NCBI GenBank assembly: GCA_017308345.1
Contig: JAFKFE010001000.1
Location: 1-6,324, forward strand
Length of the DNA: 6,324 nucleotides
Reading direction: 5' to 3'
From: Alphaproteobacteria bacterium
GTDB taxonomy: Bacteria; Pseudomonadota; Alphaproteobacteria; Rhizobiales; Rhizobiaceae
The notes under the pieces were generated by a model, which was given only the letters and a program-made list of their open reading frames with translations, was not told where the DNA came from and did not search any database. Positions 1-6,268 of this stretch are shown here, one piece after another (position 1 is the stretch's first letter; each line of letters begins with the position of its first letter). The translations under genes and the position numbers were made by a program.

Positions 1-2
1 GG

Positions 3-992
3 ATCGCCGAGACGCTTGAGCGCCGGGCCGAACCCTCGACGCTGTGGCCGGAGGTGCGCTCGATCATCGTGCTGGCCATGAATTACGGCCCGGATCATGA
101 CCCGCGCGATATCCTGGAAAAGCGCGACTGCGGCGCGATCTCGGTCTATGCGCAAAACCGCGACTATCACGACGTGATGAAGGGCCGGCTGAAGGAGATC
201 GCCGGCAAGATCGTGGCGAAGGCGGGCGGCGACGTGAAAGTGTTCGTCGATACCGCGCCTGTCATGGAGAAGCCGCTGGCGGAAGCGGCCGGGCTTGGCT
301 GGCAGGGCAAGCACACCAACCTGGTCAGCCGCGCGCATGGCTCGTGGCTGTTCCTCGGCACGATCTTCACCACGGCCGAGCTTGAGCCGAACCAGGCCGA
401 AATCGACCATTGCGGCTCCTGCCGCGCCTGCCTCGACGCCTGCCCGACGGACGCTTTCCCCGCGCCCTACCGGCTCGACGCGCGGCGCTGCATCTCCTAC
501 CTGACCATCGAGAACAAGGGGCCGATCCCGCGCGAATTCCGCGACAAGATCGGCAACCGCATCTATGGCTGCGACGACTGCCTGGCCGCCTGTCCGTGGA
601 ACAAGTTCGCGAGCGCGGCTTCGGAGGCCAAACTTGCCGCGCGCGCCGATCTGCGCGAGCCGAAGCTTTCGGACCTGCTTGCGCTCGATGATCCGGCATT
701 TCGCGCTTTCTTCTCCGGCTCGCCGGTCAAGCGCATCGGCCGTGACCGTTTCATCCGCAACGTACTGATCGCCGCCGGGAATTCGGACGACGCCTCGCTG
801 GCGCCGATCGTGCGCGGCCTGCTCGGCGACGCCTCGCCGCTGGTGCGGGGTGCGGCAATCTGGGCCCTGTCGCGGCTGCTCCGCGATCGCGAATTTGGCG
901 AGCTTGCCGCCACGGCTTCGAAGACAGAGACCGATGCGACGGTCCGCGAGGAATGGCTGGCGGCCTTGGCCAAGCCCGTGACGACCGATTGA
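3..992 (+). CDS. queG: Epoxyqueuosine reductase QueG, 5'-truncated by the window edge
   Basis: QueG is a cytoplasmic cobalamin- and iron-sulfur-dependent enzyme that reduces epoxyqueuosine to queuosine in the wobble position of tRNAs for Asp, Asn, His and Tyr. The frame is open from base 3, and the codons before the GTG at 54 already read as QueG (ending [16 protein letters not shown]), so 54 is not the start. About 329 codons are present and roughly 40-60 N-terminal residues are missing, judged against a usual length of about 370-380. Counting from 54, VDTAP (65-69) carries the conserved Asp proposed as proton donor, followed by the [11 protein letters not shown] block (80-90). Two 4Fe-4S motifs are intact: Cys120/123/126/130 followed by Pro, and Cys173/176/180 followed by Pro, with Cys146 the likely eighth ligand. 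The last ~75 residues look like the HEAT-like C-terminal repeat that contacts tRNA. The stop is TGA at 990-992. The next gene begins 13 bases later, suggesting one transcript. Confidence 0.95.
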   Translation: MAETLERRAEPSTLWPEVRSIIVLAMNYGPDHDPRDILEKRDCGAISVYAQNRDYHDVMKGRLKEIAGKIVAKAGGDVKVFVDTAPVMEKPLAEAAGLGWQGKHTNLVSRAHGSWLFLGTIFTTAELEPNQAEIDHCGSCRACLDACPTDAFPAPYRLDARRCISYLTIENKGPIPREFRDKIGNRIYGCDDCLAACPWNKFASAASEAKLAARADLREPKLSDLLALDDPAFRAFFSGSPVKRIGRDRFIRNVLIAAGNSDDASLAPIVRGLLGDASPLVRGAAIWALSRLLRDREFGELAATASKTETDATVREEWLAALAKPVTTD

Positions 993-1005
993 TGGGGGTT
1001 CATCG

Positions 1006-1908
1006 ATGAGCGAAAGACGCTTCTTCATCTTCGGCGCCGGCTATTCCGGCAAGGCTTTCGCGCGAGCCAATGCGCAACGCGCGCCGGTCTCCGGCACGAC
1101 CCGGGCGCCGGAAAAATTCGAGGCGCTGCGATCGGCCGGCATCGAGCCGCTGCAATTCGACGGCGCGCTGTCGCCCGAGCTGAGCGATACGCTGGCAAAG
1201 ACCACGCATCTCATCGTCTCGGTCGCTCCCGACGAGGCCGGCGATCCGGTGCTCAACGCCGCCGGCGAAACGATCCGGGCAAACATGCCGGTACTGGAGT
1301 GGATCTCCTATCTCTCCACAGTCGGCGTCTATGGCGACCACGGAGGCGCATGGGTGGACGAAACCAGCGACTGCCGGCCCGTGTCGAAGCGCTCGGTGAT
1401 GCGGGTGGCGGCCGAACAGGAATGGCTGAGGCTTGGCCGCGAGATCGGCAAGCCGGTGGCGATCCTGCGGCTTTCCGGCATCTACGGGCCAGGCCGCAAC
1501 GCGCTGGCCAATCTCGAGGACGGCACGGCGCGGCGGCTGGTCAAGCCCGGCCAGGTGTTCAACCGCATCCATTGCGACGACATTGCAGGCGCGCTCCGGC
1601 TTCTCGCCGAAAGCAATCTCGGCGGCATCTTCAACGTTACCGACGACGAGCCGGCGCCGCCGCAGGATGTCGTGGCTTACGCCGCCGGGCTCATGGGCAT
1701 CGAGCCGCCACCCGAAATTCCCTTCGAAACCGCCCAACTTTCGCCCATGGCGCGGTCTTTCTATGGCGAGAACAAGCGCGTGGCCAACAAGGCGATCAAG
1801 GCGGCCGGCTATCGCTTCCGGTTCCCGAACTACCGGGTGGCGCTGGAGCGGATGTGGGCCGAGGGCAACTGGCGGGACGGAGCGCCGCGCAGCCCGATCA
1901 GAGGATGA
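1006..1908 (+). CDS. Atypical SDR-family NAD(P)-binding protein (epimerase/dehydratase-like)
   Basis: A 300-residue, single-domain Rossmann protein, probably cytoplasmic. The glycine-rich nucleotide-binding motif GAGYSG is at residues 10-15 after a short beta strand (FFIFG). The STVGVYG block (104-110) is typical of extended SDRs, as are LRLSGIYGPGRN (154-165), a conserved IHCDDIAGA (188-196) and NVTDDEP (210-216). The catalytic YxxxK pair is absent: at the expected spacing, eight residues before a conserved Glu (137), there are Arg129 and Arg133. This fits the atypical SDR groups, including proteins like E. coli YeeZ, that bind NAD(P) but have poorly conserved active sites. The substrate is unknown. 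The ATG at 1006 is chosen because a G-rich stretch (994-998) lies 7 bases upstream and the Rossmann strand follows at once. It sits just behind queG and is probably co-transcribed, but I know of no functional link. Family assignment is firm; specific activity cannot be called. Confidence 0.88.
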   Translation: MSERRFFIFGAGYSGKAFARANAQRAPVSGTTRAPEKFEALRSAGIEPLQFDGALSPELSDTLAKTTHLIVSVAPDEAGDPVLNAAGETIRANMPVLEWISYLSTVGVYGDHGGAWVDETSDCRPVSKRSVMRVAAEQEWLRLGREIGKPVAILRLSGIYGPGRNALANLEDGTARRLVKPGQVFNRIHCDDIAGALRLLAESNLGGIFNVTDDEPAPPQDVVAYAAGLMGIEPPPEIPFETAQLSPMARSFYGENKRVANKAIKAAGYRFRFPNYRVALERMWAEGNWRDGAPRSPIRG

Positions 1909-1945
1909 CGCCGAGAAGGGTCAAGCAGGCCCCGAGGCCGAGTGA

Positions 1946-1974
1946 TCGATGCGCGGGCCGCGACGTGTTATGAT
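1946..1974 (+). promoter_or_regulatory. Candidate sigma-70-type promoter for mepA
   Basis: The gap between the SDR gene and mepA (1909-2038) contains TATGAT at 1969-1974, a five-of-six match to the -10 consensus. It stands out in otherwise very GC-rich DNA. Seventeen bases upstream is TCGATG (1946-1951), which matches TTGACA only weakly. The position would give a 5' leader of about 55-60 bases before the mepA ATG. The -10 is reasonable, the -35 poor, and no experimental support is visible. Confidence 0.3.
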
Positions 1975-2038
1975 TCGCGCCTGACCAAGGTCGCCCGAGG
2001 ACGTGCTCGAACGAGAGACTGGAGAGGGATCCGGCCTG

Positions 2039-2467
2039 ATGAACTTGCGATCGCTGCCCGACAGGAAGCCGTTCCTGACCGCCGCGCTTGCGCTGGTGGC
2101 TTTAACCGCGCTGGCGGCGGCGGCGATTTCAGCCGAACCGCGCGCCAAGGACCTGTTCGGCGCCAAGAGACTGCCGGCGGTGGCGCCCGCGCAATCCTTC
2201 GGCTTCTACTCCAAGGGCTGCTTCGCCGGCGGCGTCGCCCTGCCGATGGACGGGCCGAGCTGGGAAGTGATGCGCCCCTCGCGCAACCGCCGCTGGGGCC
2301 ATCCGGCCATGATTGCGCTGATCGAAAAGCTTTCACGCGATGCCCAGGCGGATGGCTGGCCGGGGCTTCTGGTCGGCGACGTCTCGCAGCCGCGCGGCGG
2401 GCCGATGACGACCGGCCATGCCTCGCATCAGATCGGGCTGGACGCCGACATCTGGCTGACTCGATGA
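2039..2467 (+). CDS. N-terminal MepA fragment: signal peptide and first zinc-ligand motif
   Basis: A 142-residue reading frame. The ATG at 2039 is preferred over an in-frame GTG at 2003: GGAGAGG (2021-2027) lies 11 bases before it, and translation from it opens directly with a signal peptide. That signal has a short basic start (MNLRSLPDRK), a hydrophobic core at about 12-30 and likely cleavage after Ala32 (ISA/EP). The mature part has the MepA N-terminal block FGFYSKGCFAGG, then WEVMRPSRNRRWGHP (75-89), then TGHASHQIGLDADIW (125-139) with His127, His130 and Asp137. It ends abruptly with an Arg and a stop just after that motif. If made, it would be exported, but it lacks the third zinc ligand and half of the fold, so activity is not expected. 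It may be degraded in the periplasm. Confidence 0.6.
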   Translation: MNLRSLPDRKPFLTAALALVALTALAAAAISAEPRAKDLFGAKRLPAVAPAQSFGFYSKGCFAGGVALPMDGPSWEVMRPSRNRRWGHPAMIALIEKLSRDAQADGWPGLLVGDVSQPRGGPMTTGHASHQIGLDADIWLTR

Positions 2468-3081
2468 GCGCCACGCTGATGGTCGACGAAAAGACGCATC
2501 TGGTGAAGGATGCGCTGTGGACGCCGGCGCACACAAGGCTGCTCAAGCGCGCGGCGAGCTATCCGGAAGTCGAGCGCATCCTGGTCAATCCGGGCATCAA
2601 GAAGAAACTTTGCGACACCGTCACCGGCGACCGTTCCTGGCTGCGCAAGATCCGGCCGTTCTGGGGCCATGACTATCACTTCCACATGCGCATCGGCTGC
2701 CAGCCGGGCTCGCCAGGCTGCAAGGGGCAGGAGGCGACGCCCGCGGACGACGGCTGCGGCAAGCCGCTGGCTTGGTGGTTCACCGAGGAGCCGTGGCGGC
2801 CGAACAAGAATCCCGACGCGCCGAAGGCCCGCAACCTAATGACGATGCCCAATCTGCCGAGACAGTGCCAGGCGGTGCTGGCCGCCTCGGATGCGCCGTC
2901 GCTGGCGGCCGTGACCTTCCAGGGCGGCAGCGCCGCCGCTGTCGCCGTGGCCGAGCCGCAGCAAGCCGAGCCGGCGGAAACGATCTCCAGCGACAACGCC
3001 TCGATGCCGGCGGAGGCGAGCGCCTTCGCGCCGACGCCGAAGATCGGCGTTCCGGTGCCTCGGCCACGGCCGGGGAACTGA
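2464..3081 (+). CDS. C-terminal MepA fragment: catalytic HxH half and proline-rich tail
   Basis: A 205-residue frame whose first ATG (2464-2466) overlaps the stop of the N-terminal fragment as ATGA, so translational re-initiation is conceivable. I see no strong ribosome binding site just upstream. The sequence contains [10 protein letters not shown] (41-50), [21 protein letters not shown] (56-76) with His69, His72 and His74, and [12 protein letters not shown] (95-106). These are all MepA signatures. Cys50/98 and Cys79/86 match two E. coli disulfides by spacing, and Cys135 would pair with Cys61 of the other fragment. From about 155 on the chain is Ala/Pro-rich low complexity, ending in PVPRPRPGN. 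There is no signal peptide, so the product would stay in the cytoplasm away from peptidoglycan. It probably is not functional by itself. Confidence 0.55.
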   Translation: MSATLMVDEKTHLVKDALWTPAHTRLLKRAASYPEVERILVNPGIKKKLCDTVTGDRSWLRKIRPFWGHDYHFHMRIGCQPGSPGCKGQEATPADDGCGKPLAWWFTEEPWRPNKNPDAPKARNLMTMPNLPRQCQAVLAASDAPSLAAVTFQGGSAAAVAVAEPQQAEPAETISSDNASMPAEASAFAPTPKIGVPVPRPRPGN

Positions 3082-3120
3082 CGCGCAAGCGGGCTTCCCC
3101 TTTCCGGGGCCATGCGCTAG

Positions 3121-3151
3121 TCAATCGATTGAAACGGGACGATTGAACCGG
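3121..3151 (+). promoter_or_regulatory. Palindrome plus direct repeat upstream of glk, possible operator
   Basis: TCAATCGATTGA at 3121-3132 is a perfect 12-base palindrome centred on CG. It overlaps the first copy of a direct repeat: GATTGAAACGG (3127-3137) and GATTGAACCGG (3141-3151), one mismatch in 11 with a 14-base period. The site is 34-64 bases before the glk ATG, where a regulator could act. Palindromes with a central CG are typical of LacI-family operators, several of which control sugar genes, but no regulator is encoded in this window. The assignment as an operator is inference. Confidence 0.3.
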
Positions 3152-3184
3152 CGCAGCGGCGCCGCAACGAGGACGATCAAGAGC

Positions 3185-4204
3185 ATGTCGGGCGAGAACG
3201 AGACGGGGCTGCGGTTTCCGGTCCTGATCGGCGATATTGGCGGCACCAATGCGCGCTTCTCGATCGTGCGCGACGCCAATTCGGAAGCGACCGAGCCGCA
3301 GATCGTCCAGACCGCCAATTTCGCCACCATCGACGAGGCGATCCGGGCGGCGGTGCTCGACCGCGCGTCCATCCAGCCGAATTCGACGGTGCTGGCGGTG
3401 GCCGGTCCGGTCGACGGCGACGAGATCCGCCTCACCAATTGCCCCTGGGTGGTCAAGCCGCGCCAGATGTTCGCCAATCTGGGCCTGAGCGAAGTCGTGG
3501 TGCTCAACGATTTCGAGGCGCAGGCGCTGGCGGTGGTGGCGCTGGGCGAGGAGCATATGGAAAAGATCGGCGGCGGCACGCCGGAGCCCAATGCGGGGCG
3601 CGTCGTGCTCGGTCCCGGAACCGGGCTCGGCGTCGCCGGGCTGATCCACGCGCTCGATCGCTGGATTCCGGTGCCGGGCGAGGGCGGGCATATGGATATC
3701 GGCCCGCGCACACCGCGCGATTTCGAGGTGTTCCCGCATATCGAGAAGCTGGAAGGCCGCATCTCCGGCGAGCAGATCCTGTGCGGGCGCGGGCTGGTCA
3801 ATGTCTATCGCGCCGTGGCCAAAACCGATGGCAGGCCGGCGCCCTTCACCACGCCGGCCGAGGTCACCGCGGCGGCGCTTGCGAAATCCGACCCGGTGGC
3901 CGAAGAGGCGCTGGCGCTGTTCGTCACCTGCCTCGGCCGCACCGCGGGCGACCTGGCGCTGGTGTTCATGAGCCGGGGTGGCGTTTTCCTGACCGGCGGC
4001 ATCGCGCAGAAGATCGTGCCGGCGCTGAAGGCCGGCAATTTCCGCGCCGCCTTCGAGGACAAGGCGCCGCACAGCGCGCTGATGCGCGAAATGCCGGTCT
4101 ATGTCATCACCCATCCGCTGGCGGCGCTGCTTGGGCTCGCCGCCTACGCCAGGACGCCTTCGCTGTTCGGCGTGCAGACCGCGGGGCGCCACTGGCAGGC
4201 GTGA
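3185..4204 (+). CDS. glk: Glucokinase
   Basis: Cytoplasmic enzyme that phosphorylates glucose with ATP to glucose-6-phosphate. In rhizobia this product mainly enters the Entner-Doudoroff and pentose phosphate routes. The 339-residue protein has the hexokinase/actin-like ATPase fold. Visible motifs are the phosphate-binding [10 protein letters not shown] (16-25), the glucose-contacting TNCPW (84-88), LNDFEAQA (107-114) with catalytic Asp109, the second phosphate loop GPGTGLG (143-149), PGEGGHMD (164-171) with Glu166, and the adenosine-site LTGGI (269-273). Length and motifs match the bacterial Glk (non-ROK) family. The ATG at 3185 is chosen over an in-frame TTG at 3143: GAGGA (3169-3173) lies 11 bases before it, and the family usually begins only a dozen or so residues before the GDIGG motif. 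It follows the broken mepA after a 103-base gap and precedes a 192-base gap, so it may be its own transcription unit. Confidence 0.95.
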   Translation: MSGENETGLRFPVLIGDIGGTNARFSIVRDANSEATEPQIVQTANFATIDEAIRAAVLDRASIQPNSTVLAVAGPVDGDEIRLTNCPWVVKPRQMFANLGLSEVVVLNDFEAQALAVVALGEEHMEKIGGGTPEPNAGRVVLGPGTGLGVAGLIHALDRWIPVPGEGGHMDIGPRTPRDFEVFPHIEKLEGRISGEQILCGRGLVNVYRAVAKTDGRPAPFTTPAEVTAAALAKSDPVAEEALALFVTCLGRTAGDLALVFMSRGGVFLTGGIAQKIVPALKAGNFRAAFEDKAPHSALMREMPVYVITHPLAALLGLAAYARTPSLFGVQTAGRHWQA

Positions 4205-4205
4205 C

Positions 4206-4262
4206 CTTGCCCGGTTTCTCGATGGCGATCGGCCGCCGCGACGAAGTTTCGCCATAGGCAAG
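4206..4262 (+). repeat. Nested inverted repeats immediately after glk
   Basis: Two exact nested inverted repeats begin two bases after the glk stop. The outer arms are CTTGCC (4206-4211) and GGCAAG (4257-4262). The inner arms are ATGGCGA (4222-4228) and TCGCCAT (4249-4255), around a 20-base GC-rich loop. In RNA this could form a long imperfect stem that stabilises or ends the glk message. No T-tract follows it directly, so it is described only as a structure. Confidence 0.45.
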
Positions 4263-4265
4263 CTG

Positions 4266-4290
4266 TAGCCGGGGCTATCCCTTTGTTTTG
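4266..4290 (+). terminator. Weak intrinsic-terminator-like hairpin downstream of glk
   Basis: TAGC (4266-4269), the loop CGGG, then GCTA (4274-4277) makes a short stem. It is followed by a T-rich run, TCCCTTTGTTTT (4278-4289), which is unusual for this GC-rich window. Stem length is marginal, so termination may be partial or may rely on the larger structure just upstream. Confidence 0.3.
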
Positions 4291-4292
4291 AC

Positions 4293-4335
4293 GCAATTCC
4301 AAACGGAAAACCGCTCACACTTTTCCTGTAATTGC
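4293..4335. repeat. Rhizobial-type intergenic palindromic element
   Basis: An imperfect inverted repeat: GCAATT (4293-4298) pairs with AATTGC (4330-4335), and GGAAAA (4305-4310) pairs with TTTTCC (4321-4326) around the loop CCGCTCACAC. From memory, the layout of GCAATTCC, then GGAAAACCGCT, then ACTTTTCC, then AATTGCTCT is that of a short dispersed element seen many times between genes in Mesorhizobium and other rhizobia. It encodes nothing. It may act in the RNA as a stem-loop or be a nonautonomous mobile or REP-like sequence. It lies between glk and the exporter gene. Copy number in this genome cannot be judged from one window. Confidence 0.6.
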
Positions 4336-4352
4336 TCTAAGAGGATGCCGGA

Positions 4353-4400
4353 ATGCGGCCCATCCGACACGCGGAAAACCACGAAGCGCCCCTGATTTGA
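4353..4400 (+). CDS. Possible 15-codon leader ORF overlapping the exporter start
   Basis: The ATG at 4353 has a good ribosome binding site, AAGAGGA (4339-4345), at 7-base spacing. It encodes MRPIRHAENHEAPLI. Its TGA (4398-4400) overlaps the TTG start of the exporter gene (4397-4399) as TTGA, an arrangement seen in translational coupling. The exporter start has no good ribosome binding site of its own. The peptide resembles nothing I recognise. An alternative is that ATG 4353 is the true exporter start and a one- or two-base indel separates the two frames. It could also be chance. Confidence 0.35.
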   Translation: MRPIRHAENHEAPLI

Positions 4401-6268
4401 CTGTCCAAACCTCCCTCAAACTGAAGATTCAGCCCACCGAGGTCAGCGCGGTGCTCCGCCGCATCCTGGCCGAAAACGGCAAGGAATACCGCTGGACCTA
4501 TGTCGTTGCCGTCGCCTGCCTGCTGATCGTTTCCGGCACCACCGCCTTCACGGCGTGGATCATGGCACCGATGATCAACCAGATCTTCTACGAACGGCGC
4601 AGCGACATGATCGTGTGGATCTGCGCGGGTTTCATGGGTGCCTCCGTGCTGCGCGGCTTCGCCGGCTACGGCCAGGCCGTGGCGCTGGCCAGGATCGGCA
4701 ACAACCTGGTCGCCCGCTACCAGAAGCGCAGCTTCGACCATCTGATGAAACTCGGCGTCAACTTCTTCAACGAGACGCGCTCCGGCCGGCTGGCGGCGCA
4801 GGTCAACGAGAATGTCGGCGGCATCCGCGATCTCTTGTCGCTGACGCTGACCTCGATCAGCCGCGACGCGGTCTCGCTCATCGCCCTCGTCGGCGTGATG
4901 ATCTACCAGGATCCGGTGTTGTCGCTCAGCTCGCTGCTGATCGGGCCGCCGTTGATCTGGGCCGTCGTCTACATCACCCGACGCCTGCGCAAGATCAACC
5001 GGGAATCCGTGCTGATCAACTCGCGGCTGAACGGGTCAGTGCAGGAGGCCACGCAAGGCATCGCCATCGTCAAGGCCTTCACCCTGGAGGACGAGCTGGC
5101 GCGCCGCATCGGCATCATGGCCGACACGGCCGAGCAGCGTAACAACAAGATCGCCCGCGGCGCGGAGCGGCTGTCGCCGATCTCCGAGATGCTGGGCGGC
5201 CTCGCCATCACCGCCGTCCTTGCCTATTCCGGTTATCGGGCACTGGTGCTTGGGCAGCCGCCGGGCGCGGTGTTTTCCTTCATCACCGCGCTGATCCTGG
5301 CCTACGACCCGGCAAGGCGGCTGGCCCGCACGCAGGTCGGCATGGAACGCGCCCTGGTCAATGCGCGCATGATCTACGAATTGCTCGACCTCGAGCCCAA
5401 GCAGGGCGACGCCCCCGATGCCATCGAGGCGAAGGTCACCACCGGCGAGGTGCGCTTCGACAATGTGACCTTCGGCTACAACGCCGACACGCCGGTGCTG
5501 AGGGATTTGAGCTTTACCGCCGCGGCCGGCAAGGTGACGGCGATCGTCGGCGCATCGGGCGCCGGCAAGTCGACGATAGTGGCGCTGCTGCAGCGCTTCT
5601 ACGACGTCGACAAGGGCTCGATCGAGGTCGACGGCCAGGATATCGCCAAGGTGACCAAGCATTCGCTGCGCCAATCGATCGCCTATGTGGCGCAGGCGCC
5701 GTATCTGTTCGAAGGCACGATCCGCGACAACATCCGCTACGGCCGGCTCTCGTCCACCGATGCCGAGATCGAGCAGGCGGCGAAACTGGCCGCCGCCGAC
5801 GAGTTCATCCGCCAGCAGCCGCAAGGCTACGACACGCCTGTCGGCGAAGGCGGCTCGACGCTGTCGGGCGGCCAGCGCCAGCGCGTGTCGATTGCCCGCG
5901 CCATCGTGCGCCAGGCGCCGATCCTCTTGCTCGACGAGGCGACCTCGGCGCTCGACAACGAGGCGGAGGCGCGCGTCCAGGAAGCGCTCGCCCATGTCAT
6001 GGAAGGGCGCACCACCATCGTGATCGCGCACCGGCTGTCGACAGTGGTCAATGCCGACCACATCATCGTGCTGGAGGAGGGACGGCTGGTCGAGGAAGGC
6101 ACGCATGCGACGCTGATGGCCGATCCGCACAGCATCTATGCCCGTTTCCACCGGATCCAGGGCCAGAAGGGGCTGGGGCTTGTCGACGACGTCAAGGCAA
6201 GCCAGACTTCGGGCCAAACTCCCGCGCCGCGCGGCCGCGCCAGGAAGACCGTCAGGAGAAGCGCATGA
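4397..6268 (+). CDS. MsbA-like ABC exporter half-transporter (permease fused to ATPase)
   Basis: Inner-membrane exporter subunit of 623 residues, expected to work as a homodimer (or with a partner half) and drive export of a lipid, drug or other hydrophobic substrate by ATP hydrolysis. The substrate cannot be read from the sequence. The N-terminal half has about six membrane segments (roughly 34-56, 72-92, 157-171, 174-194, 264-282, 288-304), with the conserved FFNETRSGRLAAQVNENV (123-140) and QEATQGIAIVKAF (216-228) typical of MsbA-type domains. The ATPase is complete: A-loop Tyr361, Walker A GASGAGKST (385-393), Q-loop Gln433, signature LSGGQ (489-493), Walker B ILLLDE (509-514), D-loop SALD (517-520) and switch His545. 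The tail (591-623) is basic and low in complexity. The start is TTG at 4397: no ATG lies in frame until inside the first membrane segment, and only a weak GAAG (4383-4386) precedes it. It lies 192 bases after glk; the next gene overlaps its stop. Confidence 0.93.
   Translation: MTVQTSLKLKIQPTEVSAVLRRILAENGKEYRWTYVVAVACLLIVSGTTAFTAWIMAPMINQIFYERRSDMIVWICAGFMGASVLRGFAGYGQAVALARIGNNLVARYQKRSFDHLMKLGVNFFNETRSGRLAAQVNENVGGIRDLLSLTLTSISRDAVSLIALVGVMIYQDPVLSLSSLLIGPPLIWAVVYITRRLRKINRESVLINSRLNGSVQEATQGIAIVKAFTLEDELARRIGIMADTAEQRNNKIARGAERLSPISEMLGGLAITAVLAYSGYRALVLGQPPGAVFSFITALILAYDPARRLARTQVGMERALVNARMIYELLDLEPKQGDAPDAIEAKVTTGEVRFDNVTFGYNADTPVLRDLSFTAAAGKVTAIVGASGAGKSTIVALLQRFYDVDKGSIEVDGQDIAKVTKHSLRQSIAYVAQAPYLFEGTIRDNIRYGRLSSTDAEIEQAAKLAAADEFIRQQPQGYDTPVGEGGSTLSGGQRQRVSIARAIVRQAPILLLDEATSALDNEAEARVQEALAHVMEGRTTIVIAHRLSTVVNADHIIVLEEGRLVEEGTHATLMADPHSIYARFHRIQGQKGLGLVDDVKASQTSGQTPAPRGRARKTVRRSA

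Larger units (their letters stand above)
2039..3081 (+). pseudogene. mepA: Penicillin-insensitive murein endopeptidase MepA, disrupted by an internal frameshift/deletion
   Basis: MepA is a periplasmic zinc metallopeptidase of the LAS group that cleaves D-Ala-meso-DAP cross-links in peptidoglycan. Both halves of the protein are here, but in different frames. The first frame ends at TGA 2465-2467 just after DADIWLT, and homology resumes one frame over at SMSAT from 2461. Joined, they would give about 347 residues. Zinc-site residues are split: His130 and Asp137 (equivalent to E. coli His113 and Asp120) in the first half, and the HDYHFH motif with the third zinc ligand in the second. All six cysteines of the E. 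coli disulfides, as I recall them, have counterparts with matching spacing. By that alignment about 12 residues are missing at the junction, consistent with an out-of-frame loss of 3n+1 bases. A one-base sequencing error in a lineage with a shorter loop cannot be excluded. As written, no complete active enzyme can be made from either frame. Confidence 0.85.

Noticed and set aside
54..56. GTG at 54 as the start of queG
   Set aside because: QueG-like codons continue upstream to the window edge, so the gene is cut by the edge rather than starting here.
2003..2005. GTG at 2003 as the mepA start
   Set aside because: It would put 12 polar residues before the signal peptide. The ATG at 2039 has a GGAGAGG binding site.
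3083..3117. Terminator after mepA: GCGCA/TGCGC arms around a CCCC/GGGG hairpin
   Set aside because: A stem is possible, but no T-run follows and the pairing has gaps. This is too weak to call in GC-rich DNA.
3143..3145. TTG at 3143 as the glk start
   Set aside because: There is no binding site at suitable spacing. The ATG at 3185 has GAGGA upstream and fits the family's N-terminal length.
4288..4293. TTGACG as a -35 element for the exporter gene
   Set aside because: No -10-like hexamer lies 16-18 bases downstream (the region reads CCGCTC), and the hexamer runs into the palindromic element.
2780..4318. A 512-codon open frame on the - strand across the end of mepA and all of glk
   Set aside because: It lies opposite strongly supported glk codons and has an Arg/His-rich, low-complexity translation with no family motifs. 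This is a typical antisense shadow in GC-rich DNA.
4345..4395. Second tiny ORF from the ATG at 4345 (16 codons)
   Set aside because: The ATG directly abuts the GAGG sequence, leaving no room for ribosome binding. The ATG at 4353 uses the same site at proper spacing.
5036..6217. A 393-codon open frame on the - strand opposite the exporter ATPase domain
   Set aside because: It is complementary to intact ABC motifs, and its translation shows no recognisable domain.
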